Source of the DNA: Stereum hirsutum FP-91666 SS1
Lineage: Eukaryota > Basidiomycota > Agaricomycetes > Russulales > Stereaceae
DNA: 64,000 bases
Assembly: GCF_000264905.1 (NCBI RefSeq)
Contig: NW_006763161.1
Span: 1 to 64,000 of the forward strand
Direction of reading: 5' to 3'
Part shown: piece after piece, positions 12,088 to 22,377 of the stretch
Layout of the letters: each line of letters opens with the position of its first letter
Numbering within the stretch: the stretch's first letter is position 1
Made by a program: the position numbers and the translations under genes
Notes under the pieces: generated by a model
Seen by the model: the letters and a program-made list of their open reading frames with translations, nothing else
Database searches by the model: none
Told to the model about the DNA's origin: nothing

Positions 12088-12513
12088 ATGGCTGTTTCCC
12101 TCCTCGACCTCAACCTCTCCTCCTACCTCATCACCATCTTCTCCGCCTCCCTCGTCGAGGTCCTGAAGACCGCCCCACGCACGGTGCTCCTGATCTCGCG
12201 TAACGATGCCTTTCAACGTCTCAACATACTCGGAGCGACCGCCTCCTGTCCGCGTCCTCCAAACCCGTCCTCGAAAACGTCATCCTGCACCACATCGACG
12301 ATGACGTCGTCTGAGCCTTCCTCACGAACCGGACTGCATCCACCTACGCGTCCCTCGAGGGCTCAGATCTTCACGTCAAACGTATGGTATGATCGTGATC
12401 AACGCCAGCGGGAGCCAAGACAGCCTCAGTCGTGAACGCTATCTTCAGAACACGCCATCCCGCACAGGTGTCATCCATAAAATATCGGACGTCCTCATCC
12501 CGGGCTGGAAGGT
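12088..12513 (+). pseudogene. Fasciclin (FAS1) domain protein fragment, broken
   Basis: The fungal FAS1 pattern can be followed through three frames. SSYLITIFSASLVEVLKTAP and VLLISRNDAFQRL (12088-12240) continue after a frameshift as LLSASSKPVLENVILHHIDDDV and YASLEGSDLHVKR (12241-12370). They end with GVIHKISDVLIPG (12465-12505) before a GT intron start. The last block is the conserved end of FAS1 domains. A TGA at 12312-12314 and at least two frameshifts show it is not functional. Family members are secreted or surface adhesion-type proteins. No signal peptide is seen upstream. Confidence 0.6.
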
Positions 12514-12561
12514 GTGTCTATCTTCTTTTCTTTTGTCTTTTTATCCTAACACCATTGTATC

Positions 12562-13545
12562 ACGAAGGTCGCCTATTTCTTGAGCAGGGCCACCTTATCG
12601 AGAACCTCATGGTCGACACTGACACTACCAAATCGAAGTGCGAGTTCACGAAGCTCTCCAAATACATGAGCGAAGAGTTCGGCAAAGGTGAGCGCCTCTA
12701 CACGCCGACCGTCCTCCATTCTCTTTCCCCCGAAGCCCTTGACGCTGACCCCCCGTCCGTTACCCTTCTCTTCACTCATGCCACCCGTTACCCCTCCGCC
12801 TCCCCCACCCGCTTCCCGCCCGCTCCCTCTCCCTAGCATCCAACTCCAACCGCAAGCCCAAACGCCCCTAGGCGTTCACGTCGAAGGGTTCTATGAACGT
12901 ATTGCCGACCAACGCTTGCTCAAACCCATCCCCCTCGCCGCGCATATCTCCAACTCCCAGATGCACCTTCAACCTCTCCGGCTACCTCGAGCGCAAGCCC
13001 CCCACGCTCAACATCGACCACGCGTGCACTGTCTACCTCGGTTTCCCCTCGTATTCCACCATTGATGTGGCATTCAGGGACAGGGGGGTGTGTGAGTTCA
13101 TGCTTGGGCGCTGGACGAGAACGGGGGGACGTTGGTGAGGCGGTATGGGTTTGAGGCGGGGTATCAATATCGGGACATTCTGCGTATCCCACTCACCCGG
13201 CCCTTTCGGAATTCGTCAAGTCTCTCGTCCGTGCCGGTGTCGGTGAGCATTCCTTGACGTTGCCCAACAACAGCTATGTGCGTATCGTTTTCTATTTCCC
13301 TATCACGTTATTGTTGCTAAATCTTCTTTCTTCGTGATAGGGCTAGCACTATTCGAGCAGATATGCCCTAGACGAACTAAGCTGTTTCGACACGGAATTC
13401 ACGTTCCGGTGTTTGAGCGCGAGCGGTTTTTCAAGAGGGCAGGGGAACAGAGGGACGTGTGGAGGGTGGCGCAGACGAAGCCGAGGAATAGGGACCAGGA
13501 GGATTTGGCGAAGGAATTGAAAGGATAGGTGGAGGCTGCGTGATG
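12562..13545 (+). pseudogene. Unidentified coding remnants downstream of the FAS1 fragment
   Basis: Protein-like stretches occur in changing frames: ENLMVDTDTTKSKCEF..KLSKYMSEEF (12600-12690), GYLERKPPTLNIDHACTVYLGF (12970-13050), HPALSEFVKSLVRAGVGEHS (13188-13250), and a basic segment 13340-13526 (LFEQICPRRTKLFRHG..DLAKELKG). Their order suggests one decayed multi-exon gene, but I do not recognise the family and cannot say whether it belongs with the FAS1 part. Confidence 0.35.
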
Positions 13546-14500
13546 TATACTTCGGCAGACTAGGCGAGGTACGTCGTTTTCGTGGACAGCCTTGTTCTGC
13601 GCGTGCAAGTCTCCTGCCGTCTGGTTCACGGTCTTTCCTAGGCACACTGGCATGGCCATGGCGCATCACACGTTCACTTGAGGCCCAGTATTCTTCGTTA
13701 TGCTGTTGACTTTTTATTCACCGATTTTCGTGTCCCTCGCAATGTATTTAGTATGAGTATGTACAGTAGATCAATGACACAACAATATTGACATGCATAC
13801 TCCAAGAGAGTCGTATAGACAAGTGGTTTTAGCATTAAACAGTCAGGGATTTAAAAGTACGCACACAGAGCTTGGGAATCGCATTCGAGGTGACCCCGTA
13901 ACTATAGGCAGATTTAGGCAGCTCTTAGGCAGCTCTTAGGCAGCTCTTAGGCCAGCGCCACCACCGCGATGCGACTTCCGATTCAGGCAGAGTTTAGGAA
14001 GGGGTGTTTTTCCTGATGTAGTCAATGTATGCCACGAGCAGGCTGTGCGCCACGGCAGCCTAGAACTGTACAGCATGGACTTTACTCCTCGAGTTTCGCC
14101 CCGTTCGTCCTGAAAATATTCCTCAACATGTAAATAGAGTATACTATCGTCTCTGGGTACTTTGTTTAGCGAAAATCGAGAATGTCCCGCCAAAATGCTC
14201 GAAAATGTCGAAAGTATGCACTTTTGACTTGCGACGCGCGTCGGAAGGCTTCCGGCCCGCCAAAAGTGAAAATTTGCATTACTGGGTGCAAGCATTCGTC
14301 GACGCGCTCGACGTCGACGACAGCATAGCCTACTAGTAAAAAATCCCGATAAAATCGTCAAGCGTAGCTTAGAGTTTTCGTCACATGCCTGTGTACTTAT
14401 ATTGGTACAGGTGCATGATAAAAGAGTACAGTAGCTCGAGCGCCGCAAAATTTGCACATCTGGGTACGCTGTAGTACTGTATGGAAACTGTGTGTACGAA
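13546..14500. other. No confident gene
   Basis: The minus-strand frames at 13936-14457 and 14381-14752 show no family motif. The stretch contains the 12-bp tandem repeat described separately. Confidence 0.4.
13913..13950. repeat. 12-bp tandem repeat, three units
   Basis: The unit ttaggcagctct is repeated head to tail three times, with a partial copy before it. It resembles but is not the fungal telomere repeat TTAGGG. Confidence 0.85.
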
Positions 14501-14504
14501 AAAT

Positions 14505-14617
14505 ACCTGAGCTGTAATAGTCCAGTTGGTGGACACGCCGTCTATATATGGAGGGGGCGTCTCGAGTTCAACTCTCGATGCAGCACGTTCATTCGTGTAG
14601 AGTCCGAATTTTTTTTT
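14505..14617 (+). ncRNA. tRNA-like Pol III module (tRNA pseudogene or SINE head)
   Basis: TAGTCCAGTTGG (from about 14517) fits an A box and folds with GGAC into a D arm. TCGAG-TTCAACT-CTCGA (about 14558-14574) is a perfect T arm with a B box. The flanks pair as a damaged acceptor stem (GAGCTGTA with TGCAGCAC, one mismatch). A run of nine Ts near 14609 could end Pol III transcription. The anticodon region does not fold to a proper loop with U33 and the variable region is too short, so it is not a working tRNA. Confidence 0.45.
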
Positions 14618-14619
14618 AC

Positions 14620-16140
14620 TCATCTCTCTCATTTGATCACTTATCATTCTTTGCTTTTTAATTTGCCTACACTCCAATTCAAGCTGAGTGGACCTGTTTG
14701 GTCGTAAAAAATAGAAATTCGAAGGTAGAGCATGTCTGTGAATTTTCCTCATTGGTGATCATGAGTCATCAGCAAAGGTGCAAATCGCTCCAAGGTGTCC
14801 AAGAGCTTGCACGAGCTTGGAGGTCTTGCGCACTGCTTGGAAGAGCCCGTGCATCAGTGGACATGAACCATGGCTTGGGACGGCGGTCATCGAAGGCCGC
14901 AAATCTCATTCGTGAGCAGGAAAGAAGGCAGTCGAAGGAAGAAGAGAGAAAATCTGTATGTGTGAAGCAATCTAGAAGGGCACTACGCCTGCCTTAAAGT
15001 GTTCCGCGCCGACTGACGCGCTCATCTCTTTCATCGTCCTGCACATAACTGTACCCGCATACCTTTGAAGCTCTTGCTTCATTTTGCATCAAAAACATGC
15101 CTGGCATTCCGTTTAGGTCTCCGCCTCACCTGGCCAACAAGCTTTCCTTCGCTTGGGTCGTGCTCGTCTGCTTTCGCGTCCCCGCAAAGGCTCGTCCTTT
15201 CGCACAGCATCAACCCTCTGTCTCTACGATGACGGACAACACTTTCGTGGAACGATAGGAGGGACTTAGAGGGATCGTTTTAACTCTTGGTTAGAGCATT
15301 AGGGATGCAGGCATCAGCCACTCCGGTGCTTGTACGTTCCTCCTTTGCAGTTCATTTCAAGCGCTACCAGCCTCTTCGCCTGATTAGAAAATTTGTAGGG
15401 TTGGGGTTGCCCGATGAAACTCGATTTCTAATCGGAGCTCATCGGCACCCTCAGATTTTCCCCCGCGTGATGTGTGATGAACAGTTGGTCGTAAAACTAC
15501 TACAGTATATTGTCTTTGGCGCACTCGAAAAATATTGGGGGTTATTTATCGTTTTGACAGCGGCTGTCATTCTGATTGGAAGTTTTGCTGTAGTGTTACC
15601 TCCTCGCTCCTTAGCTTCGAATGCACCTCGTGCCATGCCGACCAATTCGTCGAGCGTTTCCTTTCATGCTTATCTGATCTCGCCAGTTAATTAAACTAAA
15701 TCATACAAGTGGAGGGCCAGCATGGCAGTACGATTCCACCTTATTTTTTCCCCGTGTAAAGTCATTTGTACTCAACTGGATTTTGGTGCACAGTGCTGAT
15801 TCTTGTCTTTTATATAGCCATGCTTTCGCATGGCCTGGAGACGATTCCCGTCAGGTTGATGACAGATGTAAATACAGTCCTCTTGCAAACAAGAACTGAA
15901 TTATCAGAACTACATGAAAACAATGCCACATTTTCATCAATTCCGACACTGGCAGACTGTAGCGTGACGAACGCAAGAAGGTTAGATGTCGATGCACAGA
16001 TACGTATGTATCATATGCACGTACCTCGTTCAGCGTGGGTATACCCTATACCAATAAGACAACGAAAGCGTGCCATACAAATGGTCAGTGCAAAGGAGCG
16101 CATATCGGCAGATATCTAACACTCACCGTGCTCACGATCC
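14620..16140. other. No confident gene
   Basis: The frame 15287-15694 (+, 135 codons) has one strongly hydrophobic segment (LFIVLTAAVILIGSFAVVL) but no recognised family and no clear partner exons. Nothing else stands out. Confidence 0.35.
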
Positions 16141-16146
16141 GCATAT

Positions 16147-17060
16147 TCAAACAAATGTGGCGCACCACAGACGCACACGGCGATCGCGCAGCCACCTTCA
16201 TCATCGCTATCAAAAAACGCATACAAACACAATCCGCCCACAGTCCGATCGGGGACACGCGAAGAATTGAAGCGCAACGATCCATCCGTCCACTGTCACT
16301 CGTGCCACGGACTGAGTGCGAGAGCCTAAACGGCTCCTTCTCTTCTGCTGCCTCATGATGCACAAGACCGCGATCCGTCCATAGCTTTAATCTCATCTGA
16401 GCCCAGCCCCCTTGGTCGAAATGTGGCGTAACTTGTCGACGCAAACGCGGACGAGGGCAGCGATCTTTGTCAACGGCAGCGCCGGCAAGGCAAGCGCATA
16501 CAAACACAATTCAACTTCAACCACACACTGTCTCTCGACGCGAACAATCGAAACACATCCAACCGTCCACTGCCTGCCTCCCACTTGAGCGCAAACGACT
16601 CGTTGTCCTTGTCCTTTGCCCCCCGGTGCGGTATAGTGCAGCCAGCGGTCGACAGGTTATTTTGTTTCTGCCGACTTTTAATAGGCCAAATGCGCCGTGC
16701 CACACACAGACGCAGACGTAGCGTCGAAAAGCGCAGACGCAGAGGCCCAAGACGGTGTGAACGAACAATCGACTGTCGACTCGTACACGGGCAAAACACA
16801 AACGCAAACACTCAGAATTAGCACCTTCTCCTTTATTTGCCCGTGCACGCACAATGTAGCTTCAACCCATTTGGCCGAACGTGGCATAACTCACAGACGC
16901 AGTCGCAGGGAGCGATGTGAACATCGCAAAGCCCATTGTGCACAAACAAAATCCAACGGCCGGCTATACCGAGACGGCACGAACGATCGAAACGCAACGA
17001 TATATCCGCTCCTAGGTGTAAACGGCTCGTTCTCCTCTGCTGCCCGTCATGCATTATGCA
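16147..17060. repeat. Diverged tandem repeat, about four units
   Basis: A module of the form aaatgtggc.ca.c.cacagacgca recurs near 16150, 16413, 16683 and 16871. The phrase aaacggctc.ttctc.tctgctgcc recurs near 16328, 16590 and 17021, and ccatccgtccactg recurs between them. Spacing is roughly 190-270 bp. The units are heavily diverged and non-coding in appearance. Confidence 0.6.
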
Positions 17061-17402
17061 GCGACCTGAATTCTGCGTTCTACACTGGCCGGTGACCGAT
17101 GCACACCCACATCCAAGTCTGCCGAACGCGTAACGCGTACTCATGGCCATGAACATGGCCCGGATCTTAACTCTCCAACAACAAAGACGGTCTAGCAACA
17201 CACAGTGATGGAAGGAAAGGCAGTGTGCGGCAAATATAACTCGTGGACACGGATACGAACGAGTGTCGCCTTGAGAAAGTGGGGAGCCGAGTGTGGCGGG
17301 GTGGAGCGAGCGACACCATCTCTCGCCACACGCTGAAATATACCCGACAAAGCAAAGGCAAGAAAAGAGGATATGTAGGAAGGGAGGGAGGAATGACTGA
17401 CC

Positions 17403-17998
17403 GGTATGAATAACACCACAACACTTAAGCATATAATCAAGCCCAAGCAAGGATCTGCTTCGCGATCTGCTTGACCAAGGTCTGCGGGACGCCCCTGCGC
17501 TGATGGCGCTTGATGAGCCCCAACAAGTTATCGCTGAGGACCTCGAAGATCATGCAGACATGGGTTCTGTTCGGGCCCTTGTGTCTGAAGTGGTCGAGGA
17601 AGGAGATGACGTGGGATCGGCCGGGGTGGGTCTGGGAGGGCGGGGGCGCGGGGTGTGGGTTGGACGGGGTGGGCACGACGGGAGGAGTGGTGGAGGTGAT
17701 GAGGCGTTGGAGGAGCTTGATCTCGTCTAGCACTGTTTCTGTGTATCTCGGGGCGGACTTGACGGTCTCGAGGGCGACATGGCGGTTGAGTCTGCTGATG
17801 GATTAAATTAAAGTGAACTGAATGAAAAGGGTGAGGAGAGGACGGACTTCGAGTCTTTGGCGAGCCATATGATGGAGAAGTGGCCCAGCCGAGCTTTCTG
17901 ACAACGAGGTAGCGACCGTCGGAGAAGGAGTCGCCGATGTGGACGGGGTGGTAGCCGCCCTTGCAGTGGTCCTCCCAGTCTTCTTCGTCCTGTGTCAT
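17403..17998 (-). pseudogene. SRPK-like protein kinase, N-lobe only, inactivated
   Basis: From the minus-strand ATG at 17998 the frame gives the SR-protein-kinase signature EEDWEDHCKGGYHPVHIGD, FSDGRYLVVRKLGW, then FSIIWLAKDSK in another frame (one base lost in the glycine loop near 17890). After a ~50-nt intron comes RHVALETVKSAPRYTETVLD with EIKLLQRL, then GRSHVISFLDHFRHKGPN and NLLGLIKRHQRRGVP. A second frameshift precedes LGLDYML..CCGVIHT, and the gene stops at a GT where HRD-region exons should follow. The VALK lysine that holds ATP is Glu (GAG). The C-lobe is absent. Family members phosphorylate SR splicing factors; this copy cannot. Confidence 0.85.
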
Positions 17999-19240
17999 GA
18001 CCGATGCTGCAGAGTGAGACTCGAATGAGTTCGTCCCGTGCAGATTCCCCGCAGGTCACACTTTGGCCCTTCCGGTATTCCGATTCCTCTGCTCCACGGG
18101 CGACGGCGACTGGCGGTGGCGAGGTGGCGATGAGGCTGAGCTAGGCCTTTTGCTCGTCGTAGGCTGTGATGAAAAACGGTGTCGGTGTGCGAGGATGATG
18201 AGGACAGAGGTAAGAGTAACGGTAAAGGCACAGGAAACCTTACCGCCGCCAATTCCCGCACCGACAACGCTCCAACCGCCGATCGTCACGCGGACGTTGC
18301 GACTGATATTAAACCGGTTGCAAGATGAGATGGTTGCGTCGATTGACGACGGATGGGATGTGAGACCCGAAGCAGTTCGTGGCCATCGAGGGAATACGGG
18401 TTCAGGAAGCAAGAGACCGAGTTGGTGTTGACGGACATGGTGCGGTGGGATGAATTGGTGAGCAATATGTTCAATGGAGGAGCATCGGCCGCCCACCCGT
18501 TGGGGTGCTAAGATGACGCTTGAACAGCTTGTCGGATTGTCGGGTGGATGTGTTGCCGAAGACGTGGAGGGACGTGTAGAGGCTGATGCAGACGTGTGTG
18601 AATGGCGCTGCAGACGAAATGGTTGAACGTTCCAAGATAACAGCCAGCGAGCGGGTCAAGGACTGTGAAAAAGGCCAAAAAAAAAGTCAGGAGAGAAAAG
18701 CGAGAGACAAACACGAAGATAATGTGGCAACACGCGTAGAGCAGTCGGCAGCTCACGCGTGAGCTGCTTTTGGGGTGTCACATCTGAAGATCAGCATGAA
18801 CAACCCACCAGCCTTCTTGGTTCAACTGTAGATGGTTCTTGAGGAAGTTTGTGTGAGTGTGAGTATCTAGATATGTTAGGAGGAGCGAACGAAGAGGAAG
18901 ATGGTAGTGGTGCAAAGAGAAGGGGCGGGTGCTATCACTGACCGAAAGCATTGGCGATGGCACTGAGGACTCGATAGGACATCTTGTACGGGCTGAACAT
19001 CGACAAATAATATGATAGGCCCATAAAGTATCATGCAGAGTGCGAAGAAGTGTATGAAGGGGATGAGAGAGCAAAAGCAAAGGTGAGCGATGCTGCGTGC
19101 ACCAGTGGCCACCCGCCACAGGGCACCGTGTGAATTCTGCTCGATAATCCAAAAAAGGAAGGCGGGGGTCCATGCTGAAAGAAAAGACGCAAAAGAAATC
19201 ATTTATACACGATTCATTCGTAAACTCATGGAATCGTAAC
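17999..19240 (-). other. Fragmented hydrophobic frames, unassigned
   Basis: Minus-strand pieces such as SAWTPAFLFWIIEQNSHGAL (about 19170-19110) and LTFFLAFFTVLDPLAGCYLG (about 18700-18640) alternate with intron-like gaps and could be exons of a multi-span membrane protein. I cannot join them into one frame or name a family. Confidence 0.25.
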
Positions 19241-19703
19241 CAATTCCCACACGGAATGTCGTTCAGCTTTTAGCACTGCGCAATCAATTGTGGATATTGA
19301 TTCACCCCTCTGTCCTTTGAGCTCACGATCATGAGGTCGTATACTTAGGTCGCCTCGTTGAAGGCCTTCCTGGGAAGAGAAACATGCAGTGGCAAAGACG
19401 GAAAACGGAAGGTGTATAGGTTACGCTCAAACTCGTGTCAATGTAATGTGATTCAGTCGTATATAACCCGTCAGTTTGCCCTAAGCATAAGGAAAGAGAA
19501 TCTATGAATACATGGAAACACCGATTTTATTGGACAGCCCTTACCATGGGGTGTTAGATAACCGACATCAATCACGGCTCGCCCGACTGAAGTGATTCCC
19601 ATGATTCCCGAACGCTGAGGGCAATATTGGATTAGCTCCTCCAGGTAGATCCGGCTAATAATGAACAGTGCTTACCGTGCACTACGGCCACGAGCCTGTG
19701 CCA

Positions 19704-20240
19704 TCACGTCCTCTGAGGGAGCAGGAACCTTTCTCGTCTGAAGACAATACGTGTATTCAGGGTCTCGCGAAGTGCTATACAAAAATAAATACCACCCACA
19801 CACAGTGTGCATAAGCCGCGTTCAGTCTGTTCTAGTACCATGTTCCAAAGTCTGTCGTGGCGTAGGTCGGTCCGAGCTTCCAATGCATCCATGGTATGCT
19901 TGATATGGTGTACATCGCCCTCCATGGTATTCGAGAGCTCGGCCGTCTGGTTCGCGAGTTTCGAGTAAGAGCTGGCGAGTTGCATTTCAAATTCGGCGAG
20001 GGCGGTGCTGAGAGCAGATTGAGTGCGCTTGACTTTGTCGACCATGCTCTGGAGCTCCTGGATCTTCTCAGCGCATTCACTTAGGCGGCATTCATGAGTG
20101 TCTAAGCATGCGTTTGTCTTCGACTCGAGTAATGTAAACTTCTCTTGTAGCTCAGCGAGAGCGGTCTGATCGAAGTTATGGGCCATAGGGAAGCTCGGAG
20201 TGGGTTCAAGTTGTTTATTGTTCGCGCTGCTAGCCATCAT
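19704..20240 (-). CDS. Hypothetical coiled-coil protein
   Basis: An uninterrupted frame from ATG at 20240 gives 178 residues. Residues 30-140 are an almost continuous coiled coil (ELQEKFTLLESKTNA.., CAEKIQELQSMVDKVKRTQS) with many Leu/Glu/Lys heptads. The tail from about residue 140 is hydrophobic and Cys-rich (CTLCVGGIYFCIAL). It may really be an intron, because GTGTGTGGGTGG...TATAG lies there. No family is recognised. The upstream fragment at 20634-20951 runs in the same direction. Confidence 0.45.
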   Translation of the reverse strand: MMASSANNKQLEPTPSFPMAHNFDQTALAELQEKFTLLESKTNACLDTHECRLSECAEKIQELQSMVDKVKRTQSALSTALAEFEMQLASSYSKLANQTAELSNTMEGDVHHIKHTMDALEARTDLRHDRLWNMVLEQTERGLCTLCVGGIYFCIALRETLNTRIVFRRERFLLPQRT

Positions 20241-20633
20241 ACATGGTCTCGTGCATCATGCGTGACCAGAGTACTGCAAACAGTCGCGTTATGTCCATTT
20301 GGGACTAGACGTGAGAATCTGATATAGTTAGGTTGCAATTTGCGTCTTCCGAATCGCACAAAGGCCATCATCGGTTAGAGGCCGTCGTTGAGGTGATCTC
20401 ATTCTTATTCCTGCGGTAAGTAGATACAAATGTTCACTTTATGACACGCACCTCAGTACGCTTATGATCAAAAGGAGCCACGAATACTTAAACTGGCCCA
20501 GGTGCGAGCTCAACTTCGCTGCAGGCATCTCCGATATCACCATTCGGCCACTATGACACCATTCCGCTATTACACTAGAGCACTAACAGCCCTCGCCACA
20601 AGAAGGCTAGATGAATCCTCTGATACTTTCCAT

Positions 20634-20951
20634 TCATTTAGTCAACACATGAGTCATTACGATCGTAGCACCTTTGAGCCTCGCCTCATACTCCTTAGGC
20701 AGGATCATATCTTCGTCGACATTGTACGCAGGAAGGGGGTCGAAAACATGGGTGGTCTTCATGGCAGCGAGCTCCTTCAAGATGGCGACTTCACCACGAA
20801 CAAGGATGTTTTCAAGATGGAGCACAGTCTCCATGTCTACATGTACAAGGTATTAGTACATGCATTCTTCAACCCTCGTCATCCTCGCCACTTTTTTTCC
20901 AATCTCACCTTCATATCCTCCTCCGTGTCCGTCCTGTCCGCATTCTCGTAG
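20634..20951 (-). CDS. Small two-exon fragment, unknown
   Basis: A first piece ends YENADRTDTEEDMK at a good donor (GTGAGATTGG, about 20908). A second, acceptor near 20829, reads TVLHLENILVRGEVAILKEL, then THVFDPLPAYNVDEDMILP and ends MTHVLTK at a stop. The join is in frame. It looks like the end of a real protein, but I do not recognise the family, and the 5' part is not clear. Confidence 0.35.
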
Positions 20952-21116
20952 ATCCTTCTTCGTATCCGTTGTCTATCGGCCCTACTCCCGGACGCTTTAC
21001 TGATAAGATGGAGGTGACCATGCTTCGCCCTGCCGCGGGCGCAAGGTGAGTTGAGTAAAATTCATGAATTGACCGCCTGTGCTGACCATTACGATGAGGA
21101 ATAGCGCACGGTTTAT

Positions 21117-21735
21117 CGTCTCTTGTCTGCGATCAGTATGCGGGAAGCTTAGGGGTCTCCATCCTGACGCACGTCCCTACATCCATGCGTCCCCGTAACT
21201 TTATCTTTTGGGCCACTCATTACGACGACCCTGAAGACGACGATACCATCAGCAGGGACAGTCAACTAGAACTGCTCTCTCATATATGTGTGAGTCTTGA
21301 GATGGTTTTCTTGCCTAAAGCTCGTGTGTGGCATGAGATCCTCATGGATTGACGCTATTTATCCAGGCTATTTCCCCACCCTTCCATCTATCAAGACAAT
21401 CGAACTGGAGCTCGATACGCCCCTGGATCTTGCTCTTCAGGTCATTCCTGCCACGGGAATTTTAGAGACGCTAGAGGTTCGTTTTATGGACGGTTTTGAT
21501 GAAGATACTAGCCCTTCCCATGTTCTGTTCTCGGTATCAGGATGGTTTTGAGAGTCTAGGACACCTGCTTGCAGAAAGGAAGGTCGAGAAGCTGGTCATT
21601 ATTATGGACATGGTGATGCAGGGTGATGCTATCTATGTGAAGGACATGTTTGAGGCCTCTGCCATAGACCATCTTGGCGGACACGGTCGGGTGCAGTTTT
21701 ACTGGAAAAGGCCTCAACGCCGTAATTGTCTATGA
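21117..21735 (+). pseudogene. F-box/LRR-like protein fragment
   Basis: The readable pieces are THYDDPEDDDTISRDSQLEL with LSHICVSLEMVFLPKARVW (21215-21340), FPTLPSIKTIELELDTPLDL with ALQVIPATGILETLEV (21372-21480), and ESLGHLLAERKVEKLVIIMD (21548-21610). They lie in different frames with stops between. The rhythm is that of leucine-rich repeats in fungal F-box proteins. No F-box itself is visible, so the assignment is tentative. Confidence 0.3.
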
Positions 21736-22377
21736 ATTTCGTTATACTGGATCCTTCTGTATGGCTCGTGTCATGTATCCACTCACAAATGAAAGAGGGC
21801 GATTTCGCTTTCTTTTATTTTATTCCTTTGAGAGCTTTGGGAGTGCAGGATTGAGAAGGCATACACTTTTTTTTATTTATATAGCGACACTGTTATATGG
21901 CATGGGAACCATTCTCGTTGGATGACCAATACCAATACGACCATATGGTTCATGTTGCTCTTTCAAAAACTGCTCACCACCAGGACCGGCCACTTGCTGG
22001 CCACACAAGCGACAAAGACAGCACCGTTCATCGCATTTCACCCAGAGCTCGGACTCCTCAGAGAATCAAAAGTTGACGAGACATGCTCAACGACCTTGGG
22101 AAGAAAACACAGACCAGATCCGTAAGTGCACGCACACGATGTTCAAATGCTCAGGCTACCACATAATCGCCTTCTCACTCGCACATGCAGTACGAGGCGA
22201 CCCACGAAACACGCCTGTCCGTACAGCGATGATCGCTGCTCACCCTGATGGTAGAACGAAGGTCCACGCAGGATATACCGTCCAGTTACAGCTGACTCAT
22301 AAATGTTTTGTAGCCGAAGAATGTCCACAACTCGAAGAACAGAGATGTAAGCACCGTGAAGCGGCCAGACTCAAATA

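Noticed and set aside
13913..13950. Interstitial telomere repeat
   Set aside because: The unit is TTAGGCAGCTCT, not TTAGGG, and there are only three copies.
14505..14580. Functional tRNA gene
   Set aside because: No proper anticodon loop (no U33), too short a variable region and a mismatched acceptor stem.
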